A stretch of DNA of 43,000 bases from Bacteroidales bacterium UBA4116. GTDB lineage: Bacteria > Bacteroidota > Bacteroidia > Bacteroidales > Tannerellaceae. Under the pieces are notes generated by a model. That model was not told the origin of the DNA and searched no databases. It saw only the letters and a list, made by a program, of their open reading frames with translations. The stretch is taken from the NCBI GenBank assembly GCA_002381645.1, contig DFXE01000015.1:1-43000 (forward strand). Direction: 5' to 3'. The position numbers and the translations under genes were made by a program. Shown here one piece after another: positions 26,138 to 33,939 of this stretch (positions are counted from its first letter, which is position 1; each line of letters opens with the position of its first letter).

Positions 26138-26647
26138 TCAAATTATTTTATATTTTCTAAAACTCTCCGGTACGTATTTTTTCACATACCGGTCTAATCC
26201 TATTACATGGGAGGTAGGGAAAGTACAAAGCACTCCTAATGCCGCTGCTTCTACGAGATTTTTGTCAATCCATAAATAAGAACCTTCAAAAGGCATTAAA
26301 TAAGAAGCGCCGATAAAAGAAGGATGGGATAAAGAATACATCACCAGTAAAATCATACCCCCTACAGAAGCGATCCGGGAAAAACAACCCGTAATAAGAG
26401 CAATACCTATTAACAGGAGACACCATTCATTCAAAAAATTTACAACGTCCATTACGGCTGCATCCTGAGTAAGCTTAACGAAAAAGGAAGCAAAAGGTCC
26501 TTGCGAATCAAGAAGATAAGGTAATGAAGTCCACTTGGGGTTAAGGATCTTCACTAATCCTTCATAGGCAAAATGCCAACCGATAAAAACACGTAGTACG
26601 ACAAGCCAGGTTAGCTGGGCTTTCGTGTAGATCTGATTTGCTTTCAT
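26138..26647 (-). CDS. DoxX-family membrane protein
   Basis: Integral membrane protein of 169 aa with about four helices. The first helical part reads LVVLRVFIGWHFAYEGLVKI, typical of DoxX-like proteins (R-x-x-x-G-x-x-F-x-x-x-G-x-x-K). The family is named after the quinone-interacting subunit of thiosulfate:quinone oxidoreductase, but most members are uncharacterised. Located 4 nt before the second oxidoreductase and 115 nt after DUF1080, so it is probably the membrane partner of this cluster. A quinone-linked electron exit is inference only. Confidence 0.85.
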   Translation of the reverse strand: MKANQIYTKAQLTWLVVLRVFIGWHFAYEGLVKILNPKWTSLPYLLDSQGPFASFFVKLTQDAAVMDVVNFLNEWCLLLIGIALITGCFSRIASVGGMILLVMYSLSHPSFIGASYLMPFEGSYLWIDKNLVEAAALGVLCTFPTSHVIGLDRYVKKYVPESFRKYKII

Positions 26648-26683
26648 TAAATTGAGTCTAAATTGAATGAGAAAAACACAAAT

Positions 26684-26721
26684 ACCCGAGGCATGAATAA
26701 TTAGTTACTCAGACCCCGGGT
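26684..26721 (-). terminator. Weak hairpin between DUF1080 and DoxX genes
   Basis: On the minus strand ACCCGGGG (26721-26714) can pair with CCTCGGGT (26691-26684) with one mismatch and a long loop, followed by ATTTGTGTTTTT. It could attenuate transcription between the upstream and downstream halves of the cluster. The stem is short. Confidence 0.3.
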
Positions 26722-26762
26722 AGATTTATTTTGACTATTCTTCTGTCTTTTACGACATCCGA

Positions 26763-27620
26763 TTAATCCAATACTTTAACCTTGATATTACGGAACCAAA
26801 CATCATCCGAGTGGTCTTGGAAACCAACGAAACCTTCTTTATTAGGACCACCAACATTCAATAACAATTCATAAGCCAAAGGCCATTTGTCTTTACTGAA
26901 TTTGCTGTTATCCAACATTTCTTTCCACTGCTGAGTCCATAAATGATATTCTACCACAGGTTCGTCATTCTGATAATGAACAACCGTACCTTTATACACC
27001 ATGATCTTACCTTTATTCCACTCACCGAATGGTTTTGCGTTTTGAGGTTTAGCAGGTATCATGTCATACAAAGAAGCCGACATACGGTTACCGTCTTTAC
27101 CCAATCTGGCATCCGGATGGTTTTCATTATCCAACACCTGGTATTCAGGAGCGGAAATATACGCAGGTTGTCCTTCAACTTCCTGAATATAAAAGAATAC
27201 ACCGGAGTTAGAACTTTTTGCCACTTTCCATTCGAACTCGAATTCAAAGTTTTTCAGTTTACTGGCAAAAATCAGGTCGCCACCGTTTTCATCTTGTGCT
27301 TCACCAGTACCGCTTCCGTTGAATTTGATACAACCGTCTTCAATGGTCCATTTACTTGGAACAGTAGTTTTGTTGTACCCTCTCCAGCCTTTAAATGTTT
27401 TACCATCGAATATGGTAATCCAACCGTTTGCATCTTTGCTGAAATCAGTCAGATTTACTGTTGGTAAATCGAGCAGTTTGTATTCCGGGGTTCCCTGTGC
27501 TGTTGTAGTTGTGGCAGCAGCATTATCAGCCGGAGCATCGTTGGTCTTTTGTCCGCCACCGCATGATGTCAAATAACCCACCATAGCGATAGCACTCATA
27601 CATAAAAATAACTTTCTCAT
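26763..27620 (-). CDS. DUF1080 lipoprotein (3-keto-disaccharide hydrolase-like)
   Basis: Lipoprotein of 285 aa: signal 1-19, lipobox YLTSC with C20, then GGGQKTND, without the acidic export signal, so probably periplasmic. After a Thr/Ala-rich linker (about 25-45) comes a DUF1080 concanavalin-like domain (about 65-284) with GWITIFDGKTFKGWRG, FEFEFEWKVAKSSNSGVFFY, EYQVLDNENHPDA and VWFRNIKVKVLD. DUF1080 members include enzymes that cleave 3-keto-glycosides after a neighbouring dehydrogenase oxidises the sugar; two such dehydrogenase-like genes flank it. It lies 25 nt downstream of the 493-aa oxidoreductase. Confidence 0.9.
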   Translation of the reverse strand: MRKLFLCMSAIAMVGYLTSCGGGQKTNDAPADNAAATTTTAQGTPEYKLLDLPTVNLTDFSKDANGWITIFDGKTFKGWRGYNKTTVPSKWTIEDGCIKFNGSGTGEAQDENGGDLIFASKLKNFEFEFEWKVAKSSNSGVFFYIQEVEGQPAYISAPEYQVLDNENHPDARLGKDGNRMSASLYDMIPAKPQNAKPFGEWNKGKIMVYKGTVVHYQNDEPVVEYHLWTQQWKEMLDNSKFSKDKWPLAYELLLNVGGPNKEGFVGFQDHSDDVWFRNIKVKVLD

Positions 27621-27645
27621 TTTACTATAATTTTATTAACCAGAA

Positions 27646-29127
27646 TTATCTTGGCATATCTACCAGCTTCCAACCGGCGCGATAATTATGCTTGATCAGT
27701 TCTTCAGAGAATTTTTTCGCATTGATCGGATCAGTCCAGGTCTTGGCAAACGAGGGATGACCGTCTTTAATAGTGAAACCGTCCCGGATCACGATCTTCA
27801 ACTCTTCGTTATCTCCAATGTTCGTGAACTTCATGTTCGGGCCGTCCCAATGCAATTCTTTATTCAATGCCTGCAAACGTACAGCCAAAACACCCATTAC
27901 AACCATTTCGTTGAAAGGACCAGCTTCTGAGAAATCAGATTTCGGCAATACACGGTTTGCAGGTGTTTCCTTACATGCACGGATCCAGTCCTGCTCATGT
28001 CCGCCACCCATAGCATTAGCCACACGACGTTGTGTTTTAGGAGCATTTGGCGTACGTCCTGAAACCAACCATGGATTTACACCATAACAGCCACAAATCA
28101 ATGTATCTTTTGTTCCGTGGAAAATAACGGCACCACCCTGGTCGTTCATTTCACGGCCTGCAGGATAACCTTCCGGGAAATCAGGTTTCAAACCACCGTC
28201 ATACCAATGTACTTCAACCTCAGGCATCGCTACCTTAGGCATATTGTCACGAGCCGGGAAAACTAATTTTACATGTTGAGCCTGCGGAGCACAATCTCTT
28301 AATAATAAAGTAGAAGAACCCTGTGCTTTGGTAGGATAACCTAATTTCAATCCTTTAAATACCGGATGAAGGATATGACAAGCCATATCGCCTAATGCAC
28401 CGGTTCCATAGTTCCACCATCCACGCCAGTTCCAGGGGTGATAGATATTGTTGAAAGGTACCAACTGGGCAGGACCGGTAAATAAATCCCAATTCAATGT
28501 AGAAGGAACTTTATCCGCTTTTTCAGGTGTCATCAAACCCTGTGGCCAGATAGGACGGTCAGTGAAAGCTTCCACTTTCTTTACCTCGCCTATTTCACCG
28601 TTCCAGATCCATTCGCATACCAGGTCAACACCTTCACCTGAAGATCCCTGGTTACCCATCTGCGTGGCAACTTTGTACTTATCAGCTAATTTTGTAAGTA
28701 AACGTGATTCATAAACGGAGTGAGTTAATGGTTTCTGTACATATACGTGTTTTCCCATTGTCATGGCATCAGCGGCAATGATAGCATGTGTATGGTCGGC
28801 AGTCGCTACCAGAACGGCATCGATATCTTTACCCATCTCATCGTACATCTTACGATAATCCCAATACTTTTTAGCCTGGTTGTATTTTTCGAATACCGGT
28901 TTCGAGTATTTCCAATCCACATCACAAAGAGCCACGATATTCTCAGTCTCCATGTTACGCAGGTTAGCATTACCCATACCTCCGATACCTACACCGGCGA
29001 TATTCAGTTTATCCGTGGGAGCGGTATATCCGTGACTTTTACCCAACACTGAACTGGGAACAATAGTTAAAGCCGCAGCAGCAGCCGTACCTTTTTGAAG
29101 AAATGATCTTCTTGAAATGTTCGACAT
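27646..29127 (-). CDS. Gfo/Idh/MocA-family oxidoreductase with Tat signal (493 aa)
   Basis: First gene of the minus-strand cluster. Twin-arginine signal: R6-R7 in ISRRSFLQKG, hydrophobic core, cleavage likely after VLG or nearby. The Rossmann motif is IAGVGIGGMGNANLRN. The position of the family's EKP motif reads VQKPLTH, a Gln for Glu change. The substrate half contains NWRGWWNYGTGALGDMACH. Likely a periplasmic NAD(P)-retaining sugar oxidoreductase of the glucose-fructose oxidoreductase type. It differs clearly from the 554-aa protein in the same cluster, so the two are not a recent duplication. A minus-strand -7 element lies about 80 nt upstream. Confidence 0.9.
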   Translation of the reverse strand: MSNISRRSFLQKGTAAAAALTIVPSSVLGKSHGYTAPTDKLNIAGVGIGGMGNANLRNMETENIVALCDVDWKYSKPVFEKYNQAKKYWDYRKMYDEMGKDIDAVLVATADHTHAIIAADAMTMGKHVYVQKPLTHSVYESRLLTKLADKYKVATQMGNQGSSGEGVDLVCEWIWNGEIGEVKKVEAFTDRPIWPQGLMTPEKADKVPSTLNWDLFTGPAQLVPFNNIYHPWNWRGWWNYGTGALGDMACHILHPVFKGLKLGYPTKAQGSSTLLLRDCAPQAQHVKLVFPARDNMPKVAMPEVEVHWYDGGLKPDFPEGYPAGREMNDQGGAVIFHGTKDTLICGCYGVNPWLVSGRTPNAPKTQRRVANAMGGGHEQDWIRACKETPANRVLPKSDFSEAGPFNEMVVMGVLAVRLQALNKELHWDGPNMKFTNIGDNEELKIVIRDGFTIKDGHPSFAKTWTDPINAKKFSEELIKHNYRAGWKLVDMPR

Positions 29128-29208
29128 AATAATAATTTTTTTATTAGATTAGCACTTGATAATGATTATATAATTAATTTTTACATCCTCTATTTACACA
29201 AACTGTCG

Positions 29209-29216
29209 CAAATATA
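29209..29216 (-). promoter_or_regulatory. -7 promoter element of the oxidoreductase cluster
   Basis: TATATTTG on the minus strand (CAAATATA on plus) matches TAnnTTTG. CTTG at 29239-29236 lies at about the -33 distance with one mismatch. It ends 81 nt before the start codon. Confidence 0.5.
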
Positions 29217-29408
29217 ACCAATCCGTAAGTACACACAAGAAGAAAAAGAGCCTTTCTTAACTAAAATAGTTTTTTTTAACAATGGCTTATTAGCCTTTAA
29301 AACCTGTCCTTTTATTGCATTTATGCCAATTCATATCAGAAATAAGCATTTTCACATTCTTTATAATTTATATATGTCGGAAAATGACAAAAGAAACAAA
29401 TATGTATT

Positions 29409-29416
29409 TATATTTG
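29409..29416 (+). promoter_or_regulatory. -7 promoter element of DUF4492-cydAB
   Basis: TATATTTG, an exact TAnnTTTG match, ends 24 nt before the DUF4492 start codon. Confidence 0.55.
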
Positions 29417-29440
29417 TTATTTAAATAACGGATTCGTATT

Positions 29441-29668
29441 ATGAAAAAAGAACCTATTCCATTTCAAATATTCCGTTTCTATTCAGAAGGATTTACAGAA
29501 AAGACTTTAGCAAGTACACTACAGTCGACTATTTTTATGAAATTATTTATTATGAATTTTATATTAAAACTTTTTTATTTCTGCAATTTTTGGCGTAAGT
29601 TTGAAACGAAGCCTGAAAAACAGCAGAATATTTCAGATGAAATAATTAATTGCACAATTATTCCTTAA
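29441..29668 (+). CDS. DUF4492 protein, cytochrome bd-associated
   Basis: Small protein of 75 aa with the DUF4492 pattern: FRFYSEGF, then a hydrophobic helix MKLFIMNFILKLFYFCNFW (about 30-48) and a short polar tail. It lies 12 nt before cydA. Short DUF4492 genes in this position are common in Bacteroidetes, which suggests a single-helix accessory subunit or assembly factor of cytochrome bd, similar in size to CydX although not obviously related. The role is inferred from gene order. Confidence 0.85.
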   Translation: MKKEPIPFQIFRFYSEGFTEKTLASTLQSTIFMKLFIMNFILKLFYFCNFWRKFETKPEKQQNISDEIINCTIIP

Positions 29669-29680
29669 ACTCTTATAATT

Positions 29681-31237
29681 ATGATTGAAAGTATTGACAC
29701 TTCTCTTATTGATTGGTCGAGGTATCAATTTGCCTTGACGGCTATCTATCACTGGCTTTTCGTACCGCTCACATTAGGTCTGGCTCTTATCCAGGCCATT
29801 ATGGAAACTATTTACTACAAAACAGGTAATGAGTTTTGGAAAACGACTGCCCGGTTCTGGATGAAACTTTTCGGGGTTAACTTTGCAATTGGTATTGCAA
29901 CAGGGCTGATCATGGAGTTTGAATTCGGTACCAACTGGTCTAATTACAGTTGGTTTGTTGGAGATATCTTCGGTGCGCCGTTAGCCATTGAAGGTATATT
30001 GGCATTCTTCCTCGAAGCCACATTCGTAGCTGTTATGTTCTTCGGATGGAACAAAGTAAGCAAAGGTTTCCACCTTACGGCTACCTGGCTCACATTTGCC
30101 GGCGCCACCCTTTCCGCCCTTTGGATACTTATAGCAAATGCATGGATGCAATATCCTGCAGGAATGGAGTTCAACCCCGACACTGTACGAAACGAAATGT
30201 TCGATTTCTGGGCAGTGGCGCTTTCTCCCGTTGCGATAAACAAGTTCCTCCATACTGTATTGTCGGCATGGATCGTAGGCGCTGTTTTTGTTGTGGGAAT
30301 CAGTTGTTGGTTCCTTATTAAGAAAAGGGAAAAAGAATTTGCATTGGCAAGCATAAAAATAGCTTCCGTATTCGGATTGGTTGCTTCCCTATTAACCCTT
30401 TGGACCGGTGACGGTTCAGGTTACCAGGTAGCTCAAAAGCAACCGATGAAATTAGCCGCTATGGAAGGCCTGTATGAAGGAGGCAATGGTATCGGTTTAA
30501 TCGGAGTCGGGATGCTTAACCCCAATAAAGAAGCCTACAACGACGGTGTTGATCCGATGTTGTTTAAAATAGAATTTCCTAAAATGTTGTCTTTCCTTGC
30601 CGAACGAGATCTTAACGGATATGTTCCGGGTATTAAAAATCTGATTGACGGAGGATACCAGACAAAAGAAGGAACTACGGCTCTTTCCGCAAAAGAAAAA
30701 ATTGTACGCGGACAGATGGCTATCAAAGCGCTGGCCGATTACCGCCAGGCCAAGAAAAACGGAGATGAAACGTCTGCACAGATGCATAGGGCAACGCTTA
30801 AGGAAAATTTCCCTTATTTCGGCTATGGATATATTAAGAATCCGACAGATCTGATCCCGCCGATCGGGCTTACTTTCTATTCGTTCCGGATAATGGTTAT
30901 CCTGGGAGGTTTCTTTATCCTGCTTTTCATCATTGCCTCATGGTTGTCTTATAAAGATAAATTTGATGACAAACGCTGGCTGCAATGGATTTGCTTATGG
31001 TCAATCCCGCTTGCCTTTATAGCCGGACAGGCCGGATGGATCGTTGCGGAAGTCGGACGCCAACCCTGGGCAATCCAGGATATCCTTCCTGTAAACGCAG
31101 CTGTTTCAAAACTGGACGCATCATCCGTACAAATTACTTTCTTTATGTTCCTTTTGGTATTCACCCTTCTGCTCATTGCCGAAATAGGTATTATGGCAAA
31201 ATTGGTAAAGAAAGGGCCTAAAGTATCTGAACAATAA
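29681..31237 (+). CDS. cydA: Cytochrome bd quinol oxidase subunit I
   Basis: Heme-carrying subunit of the high-affinity terminal oxidase, 518 aa with about nine helices in the inner membrane. Heme ligands by alignment to the E. coli pattern: H24 in LTAIYHWLFVPLTLG, H191 in NKFLHTVLSAW and M405 in YSFRIMVILGG. The periplasmic quinol-binding loop (about 245-390) is long, as in the E. coli-type enzyme, with GDGSGYQVAQKQPMKLAAMEG. It reduces oxygen with electrons from menaquinol and supports growth at very low oxygen. Second gene of DUF4492-cydA-cydB. Confidence 0.97.
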   Translation: MIESIDTSLIDWSRYQFALTAIYHWLFVPLTLGLALIQAIMETIYYKTGNEFWKTTARFWMKLFGVNFAIGIATGLIMEFEFGTNWSNYSWFVGDIFGAPLAIEGILAFFLEATFVAVMFFGWNKVSKGFHLTATWLTFAGATLSALWILIANAWMQYPAGMEFNPDTVRNEMFDFWAVALSPVAINKFLHTVLSAWIVGAVFVVGISCWFLIKKREKEFALASIKIASVFGLVASLLTLWTGDGSGYQVAQKQPMKLAAMEGLYEGGNGIGLIGVGMLNPNKEAYNDGVDPMLFKIEFPKMLSFLAERDLNGYVPGIKNLIDGGYQTKEGTTALSAKEKIVRGQMAIKALADYRQAKKNGDETSAQMHRATLKENFPYFGYGYIKNPTDLIPPIGLTFYSFRIMVILGGFFILLFIIASWLSYKDKFDDKRWLQWICLWSIPLAFIAGQAGWIVAEVGRQPWAIQDILPVNAAVSKLDASSVQITFFMFLLVFTLLLIAEIGIMAKLVKKGPKVSEQ

Positions 31238-31255
31238 CATTAAAACAATAACATT

Positions 31256-32407
31256 ATGGATAGTACATATATATTATTACAACATTACTGGTGGTTTCTT
31301 GTATCACTGTTAGGTGCCTTATTGGTGTTCCTTCTGTTTGTTCAGGGCGGTCAATCTTTACTTTTCACCATAGGAAAAACAGAACTGCAACAAAAAATGC
31401 TTTTGAATTCTACCGGAAGGAAGTGGGAATTCACTTTTACCACACTCGTTACTTTCGGAGGAGCATTCTTTGCCTCTTTTCCCCTGTTTTATTCCACAAG
31501 TTTCGGAGGAGCCTATTGGGTATGGATGCTTATATTAATTTGTTTTGTACTTCAGGCGGTTTCCTATGAATACCTGTCGAAGAAAGGGAATCTTTTAGGA
31601 AAAAAAACCTACCAGATTTTCCTTATCCTCAACGGAATTTTAGGGCCCGTATTACTGGGTACGGCCGTGGGCACCTTCTTTAACGGGGCAGAATTTATTG
31701 TAAACAAAGAACAAATCACACAAATTGCCATGCCGGTTATTTCCGTATGGGCTACTCCATGGCACGGTCTGGAAGCCGCATTCGTTGTATGGAACCTTTG
31801 TTTGGGACTTGCCGTTTTCTTTTTATCCCGTGTGCTTGCCCTGTTATATTTCATTAATAACATCAGCGACGATGAAATACAAAAGAAATCGCGTAAACAA
31901 TTGATCATCGAAACTGCGCTATTCCTTGTATTCTTCCTCACTTTCCTGATCCATTTATTGGTGCAGGACGGATTTGCTGTAAATCCCGATACAAAACAGG
32001 TATTTATGCAACCGTACAAATACCTGACCAATTTCATTGAAATGCCTGCCATCCTGGTTGTTCTTTTGCTGGGAGTCATAGCCGTATTGTTCGGAATAAT
32101 AAAGACGATTTTCTCTAACGATTGGAATAAAGGAATATGGTTTGCCGGAACAGGAACAGTCCTTACGGTATTAGCTTTATTACTTTGTGCAGGGTATAAC
32201 AATACAGCATATTATCCTTCCGTTGCCGACTTGCAAAGCTCATTAACGATACAGAACAGCAGTTCAAGCTTTTTCACACTCAAGGTGATGAGTTATGTAT
32301 CGCTTTTGATTCCGTTTGTACTGGCCTATATATATTATGCCTGGAGGGCATTGGACCTGCGTAAGATCAACAGTCAGGAAATGACAGAAAACGACCATAC
32401 CTATTAA
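31256..32407 (+). CDS. cydB: Cytochrome bd quinol oxidase subunit II
   Basis: Structural partner of CydA, 383 aa with about nine helices. Typical segments are WWFLVSLLGALLVFLLFVQGG at the start, in two halves, TPWHGLEAAFVVWNLCLG in the middle, and a long C-terminal helix pair ending YIYYAWRALDL. It starts 18 nt after cydA and is followed 23 nt later by a strong terminator, so it closes the operon. Confidence 0.96.
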   Translation: MDSTYILLQHYWWFLVSLLGALLVFLLFVQGGQSLLFTIGKTELQQKMLLNSTGRKWEFTFTTLVTFGGAFFASFPLFYSTSFGGAYWVWMLILICFVLQAVSYEYLSKKGNLLGKKTYQIFLILNGILGPVLLGTAVGTFFNGAEFIVNKEQITQIAMPVISVWATPWHGLEAAFVVWNLCLGLAVFFLSRVLALLYFINNISDDEIQKKSRKQLIIETALFLVFFLTFLIHLLVQDGFAVNPDTKQVFMQPYKYLTNFIEMPAILVVLLLGVIAVLFGIIKTIFSNDWNKGIWFAGTGTVLTVLALLLCAGYNNTAYYPSVADLQSSLTIQNSSSSFFTLKVMSYVSLLIPFVLAYIYYAWRALDLRKINSQEMTENDHTY

Positions 32408-32430
32408 TTCATTTTTTAATTAATTGAACA

Positions 32431-32466
32431 AAGAGAGGAGCCGGTTTGGCTCCTCTCTTCTTTTTG
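32431..32466 (+). terminator. Intrinsic terminator of the cyd operon
   Basis: AAGAGAGGAGCC (32431-32442) pairs perfectly with GGCTCCTCTCTT (32448-32459) around GGTTT, followed by CTTTTTG. Confidence 0.9.
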
Positions 32467-32718
32467 AGCTGTTTTTAGCTTCCATTTCATTTTCCGTTTT
32501 TTACCTTTCACCTTTCACCACACCTATAACAATCTACATATCAGACATATAACACAAAACAAAAGGTGAAAGATACTTATCGCTCTGCATTCACCTGGTT
32601 GTCCATTTTTTATTGAAGAAAAACTTATCAAAGTATATTTACTGTATATCTTAAATGAATAGATTATAAACATTAATACCTTCATCCTAAATAAATATTT
32701 TTCAGCTGCTTTAAACTC

Positions 32719-32806
32719 ATCGGCCCACCCGGGTGAATCGATCGGCCCACCCGGGTGGAACGATCGGCTCACCAAGGTGGTTCAATCGACTCACCTTGGT
32801 GAGCCG
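32719..32806. repeat. Four tandem 22-bp units with CACC..GGTG cores
   Basis: Units at 32719-32740, 32741-32762, 32763-32784 and 32785-32806 each begin ATCG and contain a 10-bp core: CACCCGGGTG, CACCCGGGTG, CACCAAGGTG, CACCTTGGTG. The period is exactly 22 nt, two DNA helical turns. There are no spacers and only four units, so it is not a CRISPR. GC content is far above the flanks. Confidence 0.85.
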
Positions 32807-32809
32807 ATC
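32762..32809. repeat. 18-bp perfect hairpin formed by tandem units 3 and 4
   Basis: GATCGGCTCACCAAGGTG (32762-32779) is the exact reverse complement of 32792-32809, leaving a 12-nt loop. There is no T-tract after it on either strand, so it is unlikely to be an ordinary terminator. Confidence 0.85.
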
Positions 32810-33035
32810 AATAGTAAAGAAGAAAGAATGAAAAGTTCAAGGCGGCACCATTAAAATCCTTATACAAACACAAAAGAAAGCAAGTCGTTAAATCAGGAAT
32901 TTAAAAAAAGGTTTCACCGCTTTCACCTTCACCTTCACCGTAAACATCTTTTAATCTGACAGATATCCAACGGGTGAAAGGTGAAACATAAAAAAATGAA
33001 ATTTAATTGACACATTCATTATAGATAATTGAGAG

Positions 33036-33043
33036 TATATTTG
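33036..33043 (+). promoter_or_regulatory. -7 promoter element of the GNAT gene
   Basis: TATATTTG, an exact TAnnTTTG match, ends 26 nt before the start codon. It lies 34 nt outside the right arm of the inverted-repeat segment. Confidence 0.5.
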
Positions 33044-33069
33044 TACGATTAATAAAAAGAAAGGCAAAT

Positions 33070-33573
33070 ATGGATCAGTACTCTATAGCAAGTCAAGCAA
33101 ATAAAGATTATTTGCAGACTGTACATATATCCGATTTCAATATATCCTTAACTGAAGAATCAGTAGATTTATTTATAGATGTATTTTCAAAACCACCATG
33201 GAATGATATTTTTGAATCTAAAAGCGGTGTTATAGATTTTTTTAATGCATTTACGGGTTTACCAAATTTCAAGGGATATCAATTAACAGATAATAATAAA
33301 GTAATCGGCATATCCATAGGTTTTATTAAACCGTGGTTAAAAAACGGAGAGTTAAGGTACGAGTATTTTATTGACCAGTTATGCATTGACCATACATTAC
33401 AAGGAAAAGGATTGGGAAAATACTTCATGGCAGAAATAGGAAAAAGACTTAAAGATGAGAAGATTAGTGATATTATTTTAAACACGGAACGATCTTCTGG
33501 TGCATATCATTTCTATAATAAAATAGGTTTTAGTGAAATGAAAGAATATGGATTTTTATTAAAGGAATTGTAA
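33070..33573 (+). CDS. GNAT-family N-acetyltransferase
   Basis: Acetyltransferase of 167 aa. The acetyl-CoA binding motif A is clear: IDQLCIDHTLQGKGLGKYF (about 98-116) with the QGKGLG loop, followed by the helix FMAEIGKRLKDE. The C-terminal RSSGAYHFYNKIGFSEMKEYGF is motif B, with the conserved Tyr and the FYxxxGF pattern. The acceptor substrate cannot be told. Codons are more AT-rich than in neighbouring housekeeping genes, which with the repeat-rich upstream DNA may point to accessory origin. Confidence 0.9.
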   Translation: MDQYSIASQANKDYLQTVHISDFNISLTEESVDLFIDVFSKPPWNDIFESKSGVIDFFNAFTGLPNFKGYQLTDNNKVIGISIGFIKPWLKNGELRYEYFIDQLCIDHTLQGKGLGKYFMAEIGKRLKDEKISDIILNTERSSGAYHFYNKIGFSEMKEYGFLLKEL

Positions 33574-33675
33574 TTTCTGAAGCAAAATTCATATTTAAGT
33601 TTACAATAAAACTAAGGATCAATGCATACAGCTGATTTAGATACCTAAGGAATCAAAAGAAAACGATATAATAGA

Positions 33676-33939
33676 ATGCGTAGATTTATTTATTATCCAT
33701 TTGTTTTAATCTCCCTTGTCATTTTACTTTTCTCACTTTATAAAATCTTAGATAATATGAAAATATTAATGTATGCTCCGGAAAATTGGAAAGCATCTGT
33801 CGACATATATGAAACACAATATTACAAATCCATACAGCACATTATGGAGATTTATATTTATATTATTTTGTATTTAACAATTCAGATCATAATATCTACC
33901 TTTGTTTTTATAATTACTAAAAAGAAGAAAAATGGATAA
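33676..33939 (+). CDS. Small two-helix membrane protein
   Basis: Hypothetical protein of 87 aa, not recognised. Helix 1 (about 7-24) and helix 2 (about 59-80) flank a soluble loop of about 35 residues with MYAPENWKASVDIYETQYY; the end is a basic KKKKNG tail. The last 8 nt overlap the start of the AlaX-type gene, which supports it being translated. AT-rich like the GNAT gene before it. Confidence 0.6.
   Translation: MRRFIYYPFVLISLVILLFSLYKILDNMKILMYAPENWKASVDIYETQYYKSIQHIMEIYIYIILYLTIQIIISTFVFIITKKKKNG

Larger units (their letters stand above)
29128..29440. other. Divergent promoter region, oxidoreductase cluster / cyd operon
   Basis: No gene. It carries one -7 element for each direction (listed separately). 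The rest is AT-rich with no clear dyad. The arrangement lets one region control both the sugar oxidoreductase cluster and the quinol oxidase operon. Confidence 0.55.
32484..33002. repeat. 519-bp segment bounded by long imperfect inverted repeats
   Basis: The left arm (32484-32519) and right arm (32973-33002) are inverted copies. ATTTCAT, TTTTTTA and TTTCACCTTTCACC on the left correspond to the reverse complement on the right, with 28 of 30 bases matching and one 6-nt gap in the left arm (TTTCCG). A second nested pair is AAGGTGAAAG (32563-32572) against CTTTCACCTT (32920-32929). Further TTCACC units crowd 32910-32939. The segment holds no credible gene, lies between the cyd terminator and the GNAT promoter, and shows no clear target-site duplication. 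It may be a non-autonomous mobile element, an invertible segment or a structured RNA; none is proven. Confidence 0.65.

Noticed and set aside
26943..27467. 174-codon frame antisense to the DUF1080 gene
   Set aside because: Shadow of the real gene, which has a lipobox and complete domain.
31609..32202. 197-codon frame antisense to cydB
   Set aside because: Shadow of a hydrophobic gene; no plausible domain.
32524..32775. 83-codon minus-strand frame inside the inverted-repeat segment
   Set aside because: Its first part is just the translated tandem repeat (PGGPIDSPGW) and the rest is AT-rich noise.
32719..32806. Short CRISPR-like array
   Set aside because: Units are contiguous with no spacers, only four in number, and no cas genes are present.
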